Of a stretch of DNA of 64,000 bases, positions 55,121 through 64,000 are shown in pieces. The position numbers and the translations under genes are program-made. Origin of the DNA: Komagataeibacter swingsii (GTDB taxonomy: Bacteria; Pseudomonadota; Alphaproteobacteria; Acetobacterales; Acetobacteraceae). The notes under the pieces are model-generated. The model did no database searches, was not told where the DNA came from, and worked only from the letters and a program-made list of their open reading frames with translations. Within the stretch, counting starts at the first letter, position 1. Every line of letters starts with the position of its first letter. The DNA lies in contig NZ_NKUB01000002.1 in NCBI RefSeq assembly GCF_003207895.1, forward strand, positions 248,001 through 312,000. The letters run 5' to 3'.

Positions 55121-56491
55121 TCATTCATCCGCCAGCGCCGCAAGGGCGCGGTGGAAATTACGGACAATGCCATCATGATCGGGATGACGGCCATCCCGCA
55201 CCACCCACTGCCCCGCGCACATCACATCACGCACAGGCAGCGTGGGACAGGCAAAAATGGCTGAATCGAGTATCCTGTCGCCCTGCAGCCCCGGCAGGGA
55301 CAGTTTTTCCGGGTCCAGCACGCACAGGTCGGCCCGCGCCCCCACCATCAGCCCCGATGGCGGCAGGCCGCAGGCCTGGCGGCCGCCTTCGTGGGCCGCG
55401 CGGTACAGGTAGCCGCCAACCGCACCCATCTCCCCTTCCGGCAGGCAGACGCAGCGCTGCTGGCGGTCAAGGCGCGCGCCATATTCCAGCATGCGCAGTT
55501 CCTCGCCCGGGCTGATCAGTATGTTGCTGTCGCTGCCAATGCCGAAACGCCCGCCCCGGGCCACGTAATCCTGAAAGGGAAAAAGCCCGTCCCCCAGATT
55601 GGCTTCCGTAATCGGGCACAGACCGGCCACGGCGCCACTACCGGCAATCCGTGCCGTCTCGGCCGGTGACAGGTGCGTGGCATGCACAAGGCACCAGCGC
55701 GCATCGACCGCCGCATGGTCAAACAGGTATTCGACAGGCCGCGCGCCGGTCGCCTGCAGGCATGCCTCCACTTCGGCCTGCTGTTCGGCTACGTGAATAT
55801 GGATCGGTGCGCCCGCCGCCACCTGGTCGACCGCCGCCCCTACCTCGCGAATATCGACAGCGCGGACGGAATGCAGCCCGACCCCGACAATGGGGGGCAT
55901 CGGATGGCCACCTTCGCGGCGCAGCCGGCTTATGATATCCGCCAGGGCCTGCAACGTATTGGCGAAACGCTGCTGCTGGGGCAGCGTTGTCCGCGCCCCG
56001 AAACCCGACCGGGCATATAATGTCGGCAACAGGGTCAGGCCCATGCCCACGTTTCGCGCCGCATGCACGATACGCAGCGACATTTCCGCGCGGTCGGCAT
56101 ACGGCGTGCCGCCCCTGCCGTGGTGCAGGTAATGGAATTCGGCCACCTGCGTATAGCCCCGTTCCAGCATTTCCATGTACAGGAATGTAGCAATATCCTG
56201 CATCTGTTCCGGCGTTATATTGTCAGCCAGACGGTACATGGCCCTGCGCCATGTCCAGAATGTATCGGACGGGTTGCTGCGCCCTTCCGCAAGGCCGGCC
56301 ATGGCGCGCTGGAATGCATGGGAATGCAGGCTGTATTGCGGGGGAATGACAATATCCGTGCATGGCACCAGAGGGTCGGGATCGGAATCCGGCGTGATGG
56401 CGGAAAAGCAGCCATCTTCCCCCACTTCGATACGCACGTTGCCGCGCCACCCGGCAGGCAGCATGGCCTGCCTTGCAAAAATCGTGATCAT
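55121..56491 (-). CDS. hutF: N-formimidoyl-glutamate deiminase HutF
   Basis: The 456-residue amidohydrolase has the HutF signature LHSHAFQRAMAG (about residues 54-65), HIHVAEQQAEV, LVHATHL, and the final GIGSDSNILISP metal aspartate. It converts formimino-glutamate to formyl-glutamate and ammonia. Its presence, with HutG, shows that the organism uses the deiminase/deformylase route rather than formimidoylglutamase. GGAAG precedes the ATG at 56491. It is divergent from hutI. Confidence 0.94.
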   Translation of the reverse strand: MITIFARQAMLPAGWRGNVRIEVGEDGCFSAITPDSDPDPLVPCTDIVIPPQYSLHSHAFQRAMAGLAEGRSNPSDTFWTWRRAMYRLADNITPEQMQDIATFLYMEMLERGYTQVAEFHYLHHGRGGTPYADRAEMSLRIVHAARNVGMGLTLLPTLYARSGFGARTTLPQQQRFANTLQALADIISRLRREGGHPMPPIVGVGLHSVRAVDIREVGAAVDQVAAGAPIHIHVAEQQAEVEACLQATGARPVEYLFDHAAVDARWCLVHATHLSPAETARIAGSGAVAGLCPITEANLGDGLFPFQDYVARGGRFGIGSDSNILISPGEELRMLEYGARLDRQQRCVCLPEGEMGAVGGYLYRAAHEGGRQACGLPPSGLMVGARADLCVLDPEKLSLPGLQGDRILDSAIFACPTLPVRDVMCAGQWVVRDGRHPDHDGIVRNFHRALAALADE

Positions 56492-56561
56492 TTCCACTTC
56501 CGTGTCTGACAGGCAGGTGATCCTGTATTTTGTTATGGATTGATAACAGATTTGACTTATT

Positions 56562-56571
56562 TGTATATACT
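56562..56571. promoter_or_regulatory. HutC-type site between hutF and hutI
   Basis: TGTATATACT, nine of ten bases of the palindrome, lies 70 bases before the hutF start and 37 before the hutI start, so one site could control both directions. Confidence 0.55.
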
Positions 56572-56607
56572 TATCTACAAAAGACGGAGAGCGAAGGAAA
56601 ACGCACG

Positions 56608-57843
56608 ATGTGGGACAGACTCTGGATCAACCTGAATATCGCAACGATGGCGCCCGCCAATGATGCATCGGATGATCCATACGGGTGCGTGCGTGATGCC
56701 GCCATCGCCACCAGCGGCAGCCGCATCGTCTGGGTCGGCGCCCGCGCGGACCTGCCCGCCGCCCCCGATACGCTGGCCCGCACCGTCATCAATGCCCATG
56801 AGCACTGGATGACGCCGGGACTGATTGATGCCCATACCCACATCATTTACGCGGGTGATCGCAGCACCGAGTTCGAAAAACGGCTCAATGGCGTTTCCTA
56901 TGCGGTAATCGCCCGGCAGGGTGGCGGCATCCTGTCCACGGTCACCCATACACGCGCGGCGAGTGAGGATACCCTCCTGTCCCTTGCCATGGAACGCGCG
57001 CAGCGCATGATCCGCGCCGGCACCACCACCATTGAGGTCAAGTCAGGTTACGGCCTGACGCTTGAAGATGAACTCAAGCAGTTACGCGTTGCCCGGCGGT
57101 TGGGGAATGTCCTACCCGTAGATGTACATACAACATTTCTTGGCGCCCATGCCTTTCCCCCCGAATATGCGGACAGGCATGACGATTACGTCTCCTTCCT
57201 GATTGATGTCGTGCTGCCACGCGCGGCAGGCGAAGGGCTGGTGGACAGTGTCGATGCCTTCTGTGAAAGCATCGCCTTCAGCCCCGCGCAGGTCCGCAGG
57301 CTGTTTGACAGGGCCATGGAGCTGCATCTGCCGGTGCGCATCCATGCCGACCAGCTATCGGATACCGGCGGCGGCAGCCTGGCCGCGCAGTACTGCGCCC
57401 TGTCCGCCGACCATGTGGAATATGTCAATGAAGCGGGCATCATCGATATGGCGCGGGCCGGGACGCTCGCCATGCTGCTGCCCGGGGCGTTCTATTTCAT
57501 TCGTGAACAGCATGCGCCCCCCGTCGCCCTGTTCCGCAAGCATGGGGTGGCCATGGGGCTTGCGACCGACTGCAATCCTGGCACATCTCCCATGACCAGC
57601 CTGACAGCCGTGATGAACATGGCCTGTACCCTGTTCCGCATGACACCGGCGGAAGCGCTGGCGGCCGTCACCCGCATCGGCGCGCAGTGCCTGAACCTGC
57701 AGGACACAAGGGGCAGGCTGGCGGCTGGCATGATGGCGGACATGGCGATCTGGAACGTCAGCGGCCCGCACGAACTGTCGTACTGGATCGGGGGACTTGC
57801 CCCCGTCACGCGGATTTTCCACGGCGTGCCGGACGCGACATAG
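56608..57843 (+). CDS. hutI: Imidazolonepropionase HutI
   Basis: The 411-residue amidohydrolase has [16 protein letters not shown] (metal ligands and substrate site), [19 protein letters not shown] and the metal aspartate in [10 protein letters not shown]. It opens the imidazolone ring of imidazolone-propionate to give formimino-glutamate. The start at 56608 has AAGGAAAA upstream; a reading from 56530 adds residues before the family start. It is divergent from hutF and followed by an APC permease. Confidence 0.95.
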   Translation: MWDRLWINLNIATMAPANDASDDPYGCVRDAAIATSGSRIVWVGARADLPAAPDTLARTVINAHEHWMTPGLIDAHTHIIYAGDRSTEFEKRLNGVSYAVIARQGGGILSTVTHTRAASEDTLLSLAMERAQRMIRAGTTTIEVKSGYGLTLEDELKQLRVARRLGNVLPVDVHTTFLGAHAFPPEYADRHDDYVSFLIDVVLPRAAGEGLVDSVDAFCESIAFSPAQVRRLFDRAMELHLPVRIHADQLSDTGGGSLAAQYCALSADHVEYVNEAGIIDMARAGTLAMLLPGAFYFIREQHAPPVALFRKHGVAMGLATDCNPGTSPMTSLTAVMNMACTLFRMTPAEALAAVTRIGAQCLNLQDTRGRLAAGMMADMAIWNVSGPHELSYWIGGLAPVTRIFHGVPDAT

Positions 57844-57995
57844 CAATGCCGGGGGCATGACAGTTCCCGGCGGCCGCGCAGCGGGAAAGGCCGCATTTCC
57901 CTCCAGCGCTTGCGCTTGGCGATTTTATCCGTAGGTTCTGCTTCGCATGAAAGCGTATAATGCCGGGTCAGGGGCAAACGGGGGAAACCGGGTGG

Positions 57996-59504
57996 ATGAA
58001 GTTTGATCGCGTAAAGTCGTTGGACGCAATCCTGGCGACAGCCAAAAAGAAATCACTGAACCGTTCGCTTGGCGCTTTCCAACTGACGATGCTGGGGATC
58101 GGCGGGATCATCGGCACCGGGATTTTCGTGCTGACCTCCGAAGCCGCGCAGAAGGCGGGGCCGGGCATGATGCTCAGTTTCGTCCTTGCCGGTTTCATCT
58201 GCATGTGCGCGGCGATCTGCTATTCGGAACTGGCGTCCATGGTTCCCACCGCGGGATCGGCCTATACCTATACCTATGCCGTGATGGGGGAGCGGCTGGC
58301 GTGGATGGTGGGCTGGGCGCTGATCCTGGAATATGCCATCGGGGCCTCCGCCGTGGCGTCAAGCTGGTCGGGATACATGATCGGTCTGGTCCAGAACCTG
58401 TTCCATATCAAAATCTCCCCCTTATGGGTCAACAGCCCATCCGCTGGCGGCTATATCAACCTGCCGGCGGTGGTCATTACGCTGCTGATTACCTGGCTCC
58501 TGATCCTCGGCACGACCGAAAGCGCGCGGGCCAATGCCATTCTGGTCGGCATCAAGGTCGCTGCCCTGTCCCTGTTCGCCATCCTTGCCATCCCGGTCAT
58601 GAACGCCAGCCATTTCGAACCGTTCATGCCCACCGGGATCACAGGCGTGGCGGGGGCGGCCGCCTCGATCTTTTTTGCCTATGTCGGCTTTGACGCCGTC
58701 TCGACCGCGGCCGAGGAGACACGCAACCCGCAACGTAATGTGCCTGTCGCCCTGATCGCCTCCCTTGCCTTCTGTACGATCTTCTACCTGCTGGTCTCGC
58801 TTGGGGCCATTGGCTCGCCCCTTGGCGCACAGCCGGTTACAGGGGCCGATGGCGGCATCCTTGCGCCCGGCACGCTTGCACTGGAGCAGAGATGCCACAC
58901 GATTGTCGCAACGGGCGCGCAGGAGCCGCTGCCGTGTTCCCATGAAGCGCTGGCGCATGTGCTGCGATCCATCGGATGGAGCAGGATTGGCAACCTGATC
59001 GGCCTTGCGGCCACCATCGCCCTGCCCTCTGTCGTGCTGATGATGATTTTCGGACAGACGCGCATATTTTTCACCATGGCGCGCGATGGCCTGCTGCCCG
59101 ACAGCTTTGCCCGTGTCCACGCCCGCTATCGCACGCCACATATCGTGACGACTGTAACCGGCATCGGCACGGCCATTGGGGCCGCCTTCCTGCCGGTGGG
59201 CACGCTGGCCGACTATTCCAATTCCGGCACACTGTTTGCATTCGCCATGGTGGCGGTATCCGTGCTGATCCTGCGCCGGACCGATCCCACGCGCGCGCGC
59301 CCGTTCCGGGCGCCTGCCATATGGCTGTTCGCACCGCTTGCCATCATTGGCTGTATCTATCTTTACCTGTCGCTGGACCTGATCGCGATCCTGGTGCTGC
59401 CGGTATGGGGGGCGATCGGGCTGCTCATATATTATGGATATGGCCGGTCACGCAGTTATGTGGGGCGTGGGATTGAAACATCCGACAGCCTGGAACCCAA
59501 CTGA
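57996..59504 (+). CDS. APC-superfamily amino acid permease
   Basis: The 502-residue membrane protein has about 12-14 helices and the cationic-amino-acid-transporter blocks GIGGIIGTGIFVL, ELASMVPTAGSAYTYTY, FFAYVGFDAVSTAAEETRNP and TRIFFTMARDGLLP. The start at 57996 is preferred for a GGGGGAAA upstream. Located behind hutI, it may import histidine or a related cationic amino acid. It is followed by a strong terminator. Confidence 0.85.
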   Translation: MKFDRVKSLDAILATAKKKSLNRSLGAFQLTMLGIGGIIGTGIFVLTSEAAQKAGPGMMLSFVLAGFICMCAAICYSELASMVPTAGSAYTYTYAVMGERLAWMVGWALILEYAIGASAVASSWSGYMIGLVQNLFHIKISPLWVNSPSAGGYINLPAVVITLLITWLLILGTTESARANAILVGIKVAALSLFAILAIPVMNASHFEPFMPTGITGVAGAAASIFFAYVGFDAVSTAAEETRNPQRNVPVALIASLAFCTIFYLLVSLGAIGSPLGAQPVTGADGGILAPGTLALEQRCHTIVATGAQEPLPCSHEALAHVLRSIGWSRIGNLIGLAATIALPSVVLMMIFGQTRIFFTMARDGLLPDSFARVHARYRTPHIVTTVTGIGTAIGAAFLPVGTLADYSNSGTLFAFAMVAVSVLILRRTDPTRARPFRAPAIWLFAPLAIIGCIYLYLSLDLIAILVLPVWGAIGLLIYYGYGRSRSYVGRGIETSDSLEPN

Positions 59505-59516
59505 TCAATGAAAAGA

Positions 59517-59565
59517 AAAGCGTCCGGATGCCGCTTTTCCCGAAAAGGCGGCATCCGGACGCTTT
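59517..59565. terminator. Strong hairpin terminator between convergent genes
   Basis: A near-perfect 18-base stem (AAAGCGTCCGGATGCCGC with its complement) with additional TTTTC/GAAAA pairing lies 13 bases after the permease stop. The inner part matches the CCGCC/GGCGG repeat family found near 23480 and 50870. Confidence 0.85.
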
Positions 59566-59574
59566 CTGTAAAAA

Positions 59575-59645
59575 AATGCAGCCAGACACGTCCTCGTATC
59601 TTGCAGGACATCGCGCGGGCAGGCTTTTCAGGCAGCCCGCAAAAG
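59575..59645. repeat. Diverged copy of the MITE-like element's right half
   Basis: The sequence shares GCCAGA near its left end and GCAGGCTTTTCA-CAG at its right end with 23505-23566, with partial matches between. It lacks a recognisable left end. Confidence 0.4.
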
Positions 59646-59665
59646 CAAGGCTGCCCTTGACGCCA

Positions 59666-61828
59666 TCATGGTTGTGGCAGGGTCTGGTGGGCGCGTTCGA
59701 TGATGAACTGCCGGATGCTTTCAATTTCATCCGGTTTCATGGATTGCTCGAACCTGTCCATGCCGAAGCGGCTCAGGGCGCCCTTGCCAACAATGGCATA
59801 GAAACTGTTTTTGTCCTGAATGGCCGGGGACTTCCTTAAATCCGGCAGGACGCCATTCCATTCCACATTGGCGCCGTGGCAGTACTGGCAGTAATTCAGG
59901 TACTGCTGGCTGCCCGCCAGCGCCTGCCGGGGCATGAATGACGCTGGCGGCGGGGATGAAGGAACAGGGTCGTCACTGACCGCCGGCAGATGGTCCCTGC
60001 CATCAAGGGCAAAGACAAGCATACGGGAATGATTGACCGACCCGGTTTCCTGACGGGCCAGCCCGGTGGCGAACAGGCCATACGACCCGCCCCAGCCCAC
60101 TTCAATGGCGACATACTGCCGCCGGCCGATACGATAGCTGACGGGAGAGGCGATGATGCCACTTTGCGCATCAAAGCTGAACAGATCCTTCCCGTCATGC
60201 GCGTCATAGGCATGGAACGTGCCATCCGTCAGCCCCTGGAACACCAGGTCACCCGCGGTGGCAAGCGCCCCACCATTCGCGGGACCTTTCTGCACCACTT
60301 CCCAGCGCGCTTTCTGCGCCACGGGGTCCCACGCCACCAGCGATCCCCGCAGGTCCCTTACCGCGGCTTTCTGTTCCTTGATGGATGGCATTTTGTCATC
60401 TGGCTGAATATCCAGCCCCAGATTCCACCCATCCGGCAGGGGCCGGAATTTGCGTGCGCCCTTCAGGTGGTCAGGCACCTGCTGGGTCGGCAGGTACACC
60501 AGTCCCGTGCGGGGGCTGTAGCTCATGGCGGCGATGCCATGGCCCCCCATATCCCCAGGAAAGACATAGAATGGCTTGCCGGTAACGGAATACTGCGCAT
60601 CCGGATTGAAGATCGGCCGCCCGGTCTTCGGGTCCAGTCCCTTTGCCCAGTTTACGAAGACGAAGTTCCTGCCTGAAATGAACGCCCCCGTGGCGGCATC
60701 CAGAACATAGAAAAAGCCGTTTTTGGGCGCATGCACGATCACATGCCGCATCTGCCCCCCAAGCGGCAGGTCCAGCGTCATGATCTGCTGGGTTGATGTA
60801 TAATCCCACTGGTCTTCAGGCGTTTCCTGAAAATGCCAGACATATTCCCCCGTTTCCGGCTTTACGGCGACAATGCTGTCAAGAAAGAGGTTATCCCCCC
60901 TGCCGTTGGAACGGATGCCATAACTCCATGGCGACCCGTTCCCCACCCCGAAATAGACCAGATCCGTCACGGGATCATAGACGATCGAATCCCATACCGT
61001 GCCGCCGCCACCCTGACGCACCCATGCGCCAGTGGGACTCCATGTCGGATAGGCACGGGTCATGAGCACCGTATCGGATGGCGCATGGTCGGGCCTGTTA
61101 TGCGGATTGGGCACCGTAAAGAACCGCCAGTCCAGCTTGCCCGTTTCGGCGTCAAAGGCGGAAATGAAGCCACGGGCGCCGAATTCCGCACCACCATTGC
61201 CAATCAGCACCCTGCCCCTTGCAATGCGCGGGGCGCCGGTAATGGTATAGGCCCGCTGCTGCCCCAAATCGGCATCTGTCGGGATTGTATCGACACTCCA
61301 GATGACCTTGCCATCCCGGGAATCCAGGGCGATCAGCCTGTTGTCAAACGTTGCCAGATACAGCTTGCCATTCCAGTAGCCCAGGCCACGGTTCACGATA
61401 TCGCAGCACCCCCGGACCCCCACTTTCCCATCCACCTGCGGGTCATAGGCCCATAGCAGGCGTCCGGTCGCGGCATCCAGCGCCTTGACCTTGCTCCATG
61501 CGGTGGTGGTGTACATGACTCCATTGACGACCAGGGGCGTTGCTTCCTGTCCCCGGTTGGTATCCAGGTCGTAATGCCACGCCAGATGCAGGCGACCGAT
61601 GGTCCGGGCGTTGATCTGGTTTAACGGGCTGTATCGCTGTTCTGAATAGGTACGGCCATGGGTCAGCCAGTCACCGGGATGATCATCAGCATGAATAATG
61701 GCGTCCCCTGTTGACTCCGCGTTCACCGGCACACCGGCGCACAGGAGCATCCCCATACCCAGCAGGACATCGCGCAACCGCAGATTGAAAAGATGATGAC
61801 CCCGGATCGGATTGGAACGCCTTCCCAT
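59666..61828 (-). CDS. PQQ-dependent quinohemoprotein alcohol dehydrogenase
   Basis: The 720-residue periplasmic protein has a signal peptide, eight-bladed propeller with repeated tryptophan-docking motifs, the vicinal cysteines C141-C142 (RGCCDIVNRG) typical of PQQ alcohol dehydrogenases, and a C-terminal cytochrome c domain with CQYCH. It oxidises alcohols and passes electrons via its heme. It may be type II (soluble) or part of a membrane complex; no small or cytochrome subunit gene is next to it. The ATG at 61828 has AAGGAAA upstream, whereas a GTG at 61849 lacks a site. The next gene upstream on the same strand is a TonB receptor. Confidence 0.9.
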   Translation of the reverse strand: MGRRSNPIRGHHLFNLRLRDVLLGMGMLLCAGVPVNAESTGDAIIHADDHPGDWLTHGRTYSEQRYSPLNQINARTIGRLHLAWHYDLDTNRGQEATPLVVNGVMYTTTAWSKVKALDAATGRLLWAYDPQVDGKVGVRGCCDIVNRGLGYWNGKLYLATFDNRLIALDSRDGKVIWSVDTIPTDADLGQQRAYTITGAPRIARGRVLIGNGGAEFGARGFISAFDAETGKLDWRFFTVPNPHNRPDHAPSDTVLMTRAYPTWSPTGAWVRQGGGGTVWDSIVYDPVTDLVYFGVGNGSPWSYGIRSNGRGDNLFLDSIVAVKPETGEYVWHFQETPEDQWDYTSTQQIMTLDLPLGGQMRHVIVHAPKNGFFYVLDAATGAFISGRNFVFVNWAKGLDPKTGRPIFNPDAQYSVTGKPFYVFPGDMGGHGIAAMSYSPRTGLVYLPTQQVPDHLKGARKFRPLPDGWNLGLDIQPDDKMPSIKEQKAAVRDLRGSLVAWDPVAQKARWEVVQKGPANGGALATAGDLVFQGLTDGTFHAYDAHDGKDLFSFDAQSGIIASPVSYRIGRRQYVAIEVGWGGSYGLFATGLARQETGSVNHSRMLVFALDGRDHLPAVSDDPVPSSPPPASFMPRQALAGSQQYLNYCQYCHGANVEWNGVLPDLRKSPAIQDKNSFYAIVGKGALSRFGMDRFEQSMKPDEIESIRQFIIERAHQTLPQP

Positions 61829-62011
61829 AGAGCATATTTCCTTTTTCACTAAAGTCCGTTCGACTTGAATATTTCCATATCGTATCTAACAAGGCCAGAA
61901 ATTACACGTGGTTTCCCCCTCACCAACCAGCTCCCGCCCATTACCGGGCAGCATGCCGGAAAGGGAAATAGAATAACCCGCACAGCGCGGATAATCGTAC
62001 CTGGATGCATT

Positions 62012-62053
62012 CCAAATAAAACAAGGGGGCAGGTCCGTGCCCGCCCCCTTGTT
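62012..62053 (-). terminator. Terminator of TonB receptor 3
   Basis: An 11-base stem (AACAAGGGGGC with its complement) and 12-base loop are followed on the minus strand by TTTTATTT. It lies 27 bases after the receptor stop. Confidence 0.88.
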
Positions 62054-62079
62054 CAGGATATGGAATAAATGCGTTTTAT

Positions 62080-64000
62080 TCAGTAGAAATGCGCACTGAT
62101 CGTCCCGAAATACTGCCGCACCGCGCCGCGCTCCATGGAATAGGCGTCGCCTGAGGTGGGGTTCCCATTTTCACCCATCATGGAAATATACTTGGTGTTG
62201 TTCAGGTTATAGACACTGAAATCGAATGTCAGCCCTTTCAGCGGACCATAATCCCCAAAGCGGTAACGTGCGCCCAGATTGACCAGCCAGTAAGGCGCAA
62301 CCCATGTATCGTTTGTATAGCTGAAATAACGCTTTGAATAATAGTTGGCATCAAGGTGGACTTCGGCGCCCTTGTAGCCGTAGGTAATATTCGCCTTGTA
62401 CATGATCTGCGGGAAGTTCACGAATTTCTTGCCGCGTGTATCCGCATACCCTCCGGAACCGTTGGGAAAATCACTGCCATAGGTCGAGTGGTTGTAGCTG
62501 ATGCTGCTGAATGCGGACAGGCCCTTCATCACGCCGCGCTTGAACGGCTGAATGGTAAGCGCGGCATCCACCCCGTAAATCGAGACATGCCCCGTATCCA
62601 CAACCGTGCCGACAATGTTCCCCAGCCCCTGGCTGCCGGGCACTTCGCCATATTGCAGGCGATGGTAGGCATCGGCATGATAGGCATCGATCGAGGCAAT
62701 GACGGGCTGGGACGTATAGCGATACCCCACCAGGTAAACCCAGTCACGTTCCGGGCGCAGCGTTTTCTGCAATCCCTTGAATGTCGCCTGGTTCTGCACG
62801 GACCATGGCGAGGCGCCGCCACCTTCATAAGCCTGAACCTGATAGCCACGCATATTTTCGGCCACATCGAAATAGACTTCGTGACCGGGCAGGAAGCGGT
62901 AATTCACGGCGACATGCGGCAGGAACGCCGCGGCCGCGGTCAGTGACCCGTTGGCCAGCGGGTCCGTGCTGCCGGTAAAGGCGGGGTCCTGCCACTGCGC
63001 GCCACCGGATGTGGTCGTAATCATGGAGCGTAAGCCCGCATGGATATCAAGATTATGCACGGGGTGATAAACATCGGACAGGAAATACTGGAATGTATCT
63101 GTCGTCCACTTGAACCCGTAGGGCGACATGAAAGCCTTGCCATAGGTATTATATGGCCCGATTGTCAGCAGGGGCGGCGCACCGGACGCCAGGGTCGGTT
63201 CATTATAAAAATAGTTGGACTGTTCCTGATTGTTGTTTTCCAGCCAGATGCCGGATTCAATCGTATTATGCGCAATATTATACTGGACGGATGACGTCAT
63301 GCCATAGCGGACTTCATGGGACTGCCATACCTGTTCCGAGAACGGTGCGGCGGAAGTGCCCCCCATCGTATTGACCGATGGCTGGTAGGGGTTGCCATAA
63401 GTCGTATACAATACTTCGCTGTTCCCATAAAAAATGGTTTTCCAGCGCAGGTTGTTTGTCAGTGCGAAATCAAGTGTCAGCCCCCCGAGATAGGACACCT
63501 GATGCTGGCCACCATCATAGATGGTGTCATAATTCCCGGCGGCCGCCGCGGCATATGCCTTGCTGAAATCAGGGTAATAGTCATCCGTCCGCCAGCCATA
63601 TTTACGGATACTGGCCAGCGACATATCCGCATAACCCCACTGCGAATTGTTGGACCAGTTCATGAACGCGGAAATATGGCTGTCCTGTCCGACGGGCTGC
63701 ACCAGCTTGGCTTCCGCCTGCTGCTGCAACTGGTCACCGCCGCCTTTCCATTTATGCGTATCGGACCGCGCATATGAAATATAGAACTTGGTTCCCGTCG
63801 AATTCAGCTTGCCGCTGTCAAAACGCCCGTATGTGCGGAAGGAAGCATTACTTCCGAACATCTGCGAAACCTGCCCTTCCATCCTGTCGGATGGATCACT
63901 GCTATGGACCTGGATCGCGCCACCAAGATTGGTGTTGGACGCCACGTTTACGGCGCCACCGCCCTGGGAGACAGACATGAAGCCGATATTGTTGGTAATG
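62080..64000 (-). CDS. TonB-dependent receptor 3, 5' end outside the window
   Basis: A long open frame enters at the right edge without a start; only the last 640 or so residues are inside. The visible plug end (VSVSQGGGAVNVASNTNLGG) and barrel match TonB receptor 1 (10964-13408) closely, including the shared C-terminal block MGENGNPTSGD...ERGAVRQYFGTIS. Receptor 1 lies beside an amine dehydrogenase and this one beside the PQQ alcohol dehydrogenase, so both may serve a periplasmic oxidation system, perhaps by importing a cofactor or metal. The plug start and signal are not visible. Confidence 0.86.
   Translation of the reverse strand, partial: ITNNIGFMSVSQGGGAVNVASNTNLGGAIQVHSSDPSDRMEGQVSQMFGSNASFRTYGRFDSGKLNSTGTKFYISYARSDTHKWKGGGDQLQQQAEAKLVQPVGQDSHISAFMNWSNNSQWGYADMSLASIRKYGWRTDDYYPDFSKAYAAAAAGNYDTIYDGGQHQVSYLGGLTLDFALTNNLRWKTIFYGNSEVLYTTYGNPYQPSVNTMGGTSAAPFSEQVWQSHEVRYGMTSSVQYNIAHNTIESGIWLENNNQEQSNYFYNEPTLASGAPPLLTIGPYNTYGKAFMSPYGFKWTTDTFQYFLSDVYHPVHNLDIHAGLRSMITTTSGGAQWQDPAFTGSTDPLANGSLTAAAAFLPHVAVNYRFLPGHEVYFDVAENMRGYQVQAYEGGGASPWSVQNQATFKGLQKTLRPERDWVYLVGYRYTSQPVIASIDAYHADAYHRLQYGEVPGSQGLGNIVGTVVDTGHVSIYGVDAALTIQPFKRGVMKGLSAFSSISYNHSTYGSDFPNGSGGYADTRGKKFVNFPQIMYKANITYGYKGAEVHLDANYYSKRYFSYTNDTWVAPYWLVNLGARYRFGDYGPLKGLTFDFSVYNLNNTKYISMMGENGNPTSGDAYSMERGAVRQYFGTISAHFY

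Noticed and set aside
1-64000. tRNA, rRNA, CRISPR arrays, phage or plasmid genes
   Set aside because: None were recognised by eye; no cloverleaf, direct-repeat array, integrase or replication gene stood out.

Overview
The window comes from a G+C-rich alphaproteobacterium, most likely an acetic acid bacterium of the Komagataeibacter/Gluconacetobacter type. The reasons are a molybdenum aldehyde dehydrogenase with a three-heme cytochrome, a PQQ alcohol dehydrogenase, several TonB receptors and intergenic hairpin repeats. The assignment is inference; there is no rRNA or tRNA gene here. Almost every gene serves periplasmic or cytoplasmic oxidation of amines, polyamines, histidine or imidazole compounds, so the window reads as one large catabolic island.

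Layout. 0-2.7 kb: mauE-mauD-mauA and two cytochromes c (TTQ amine dehydrogenase set 1; its heavy chain probably lies left of the window). 2.8-6.7 kb: three-subunit Mo/2Fe-2S/cytochrome aldehyde dehydrogenase. 7-8.2 kb: PuuB-like FAD oxidase. 8.5-13.4 kb: second amine dehydrogenase (mauB-mauA-cytochrome c) and a TonB receptor. 13.4-14.1 kb: gene-free AT-rich spacer with two long dyads. 14.1-19.2 kb: malonate semialdehyde decarboxylase, omega-amino acid:pyruvate transaminase, MocR regulator and aldehyde dehydrogenase. 19.2-23.3 kb: two divergent spermidine-dehydrogenase-like flavoproteins. 23.4-25.6 kb: MITE-like repeat and a third amine dehydrogenase light/heavy pair. 26-36 kb: HisC-like transaminase, FAD 2-hydroxyacid dehydrogenase, hutD, hutC, FMN 2-hydroxyacid dehydrogenase, hutH, hutU and an NCS1 permease. 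36-40.3 kb: GMC oxidoreductase and a second TonB receptor. 40.6-49.4 kb: RidA, HpaB-type monooxygenase, flavin reductase, DUF1028, LysR, M20 hydrolase, YtcJ-type amidohydrolase and a second NCS1 permease. 49.5-54.2 kb: APH-like kinase, HisD-family enzyme, SDR and zinc alcohol dehydrogenase. 54.3-59.5 kb: hutG, hutF, hutI and an APC permease. 59.7-64 kb: PQQ alcohol dehydrogenase and a third TonB receptor that runs off the right edge.

How the genes may work together. (1) Polyamines: spermidine dehydrogenases give aminoaldehydes, the aldehyde dehydrogenase gives beta-alanine, the transaminase gives malonate semialdehyde, and the decarboxylase gives acetaldehyde. (2) Histidine: hutH-U-I-F-G makes glutamate and formate by the five-step route, and two hydroxyacid dehydrogenases plus a HisC-like transaminase could feed imidazole-lactate into it. 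(3) Amines: up to three TTQ amine dehydrogenases share one maturation pair (mauED) and probably pass electrons to dedicated cytochromes c. (4) A two-component flavin monooxygenase with RidA, hydrolases and a permease may open an imidazole-type ring. Palindromes of the HutC type lie before several of these units. Parts 1, 3 and 4 are inference from gene content; the hut core is secure.
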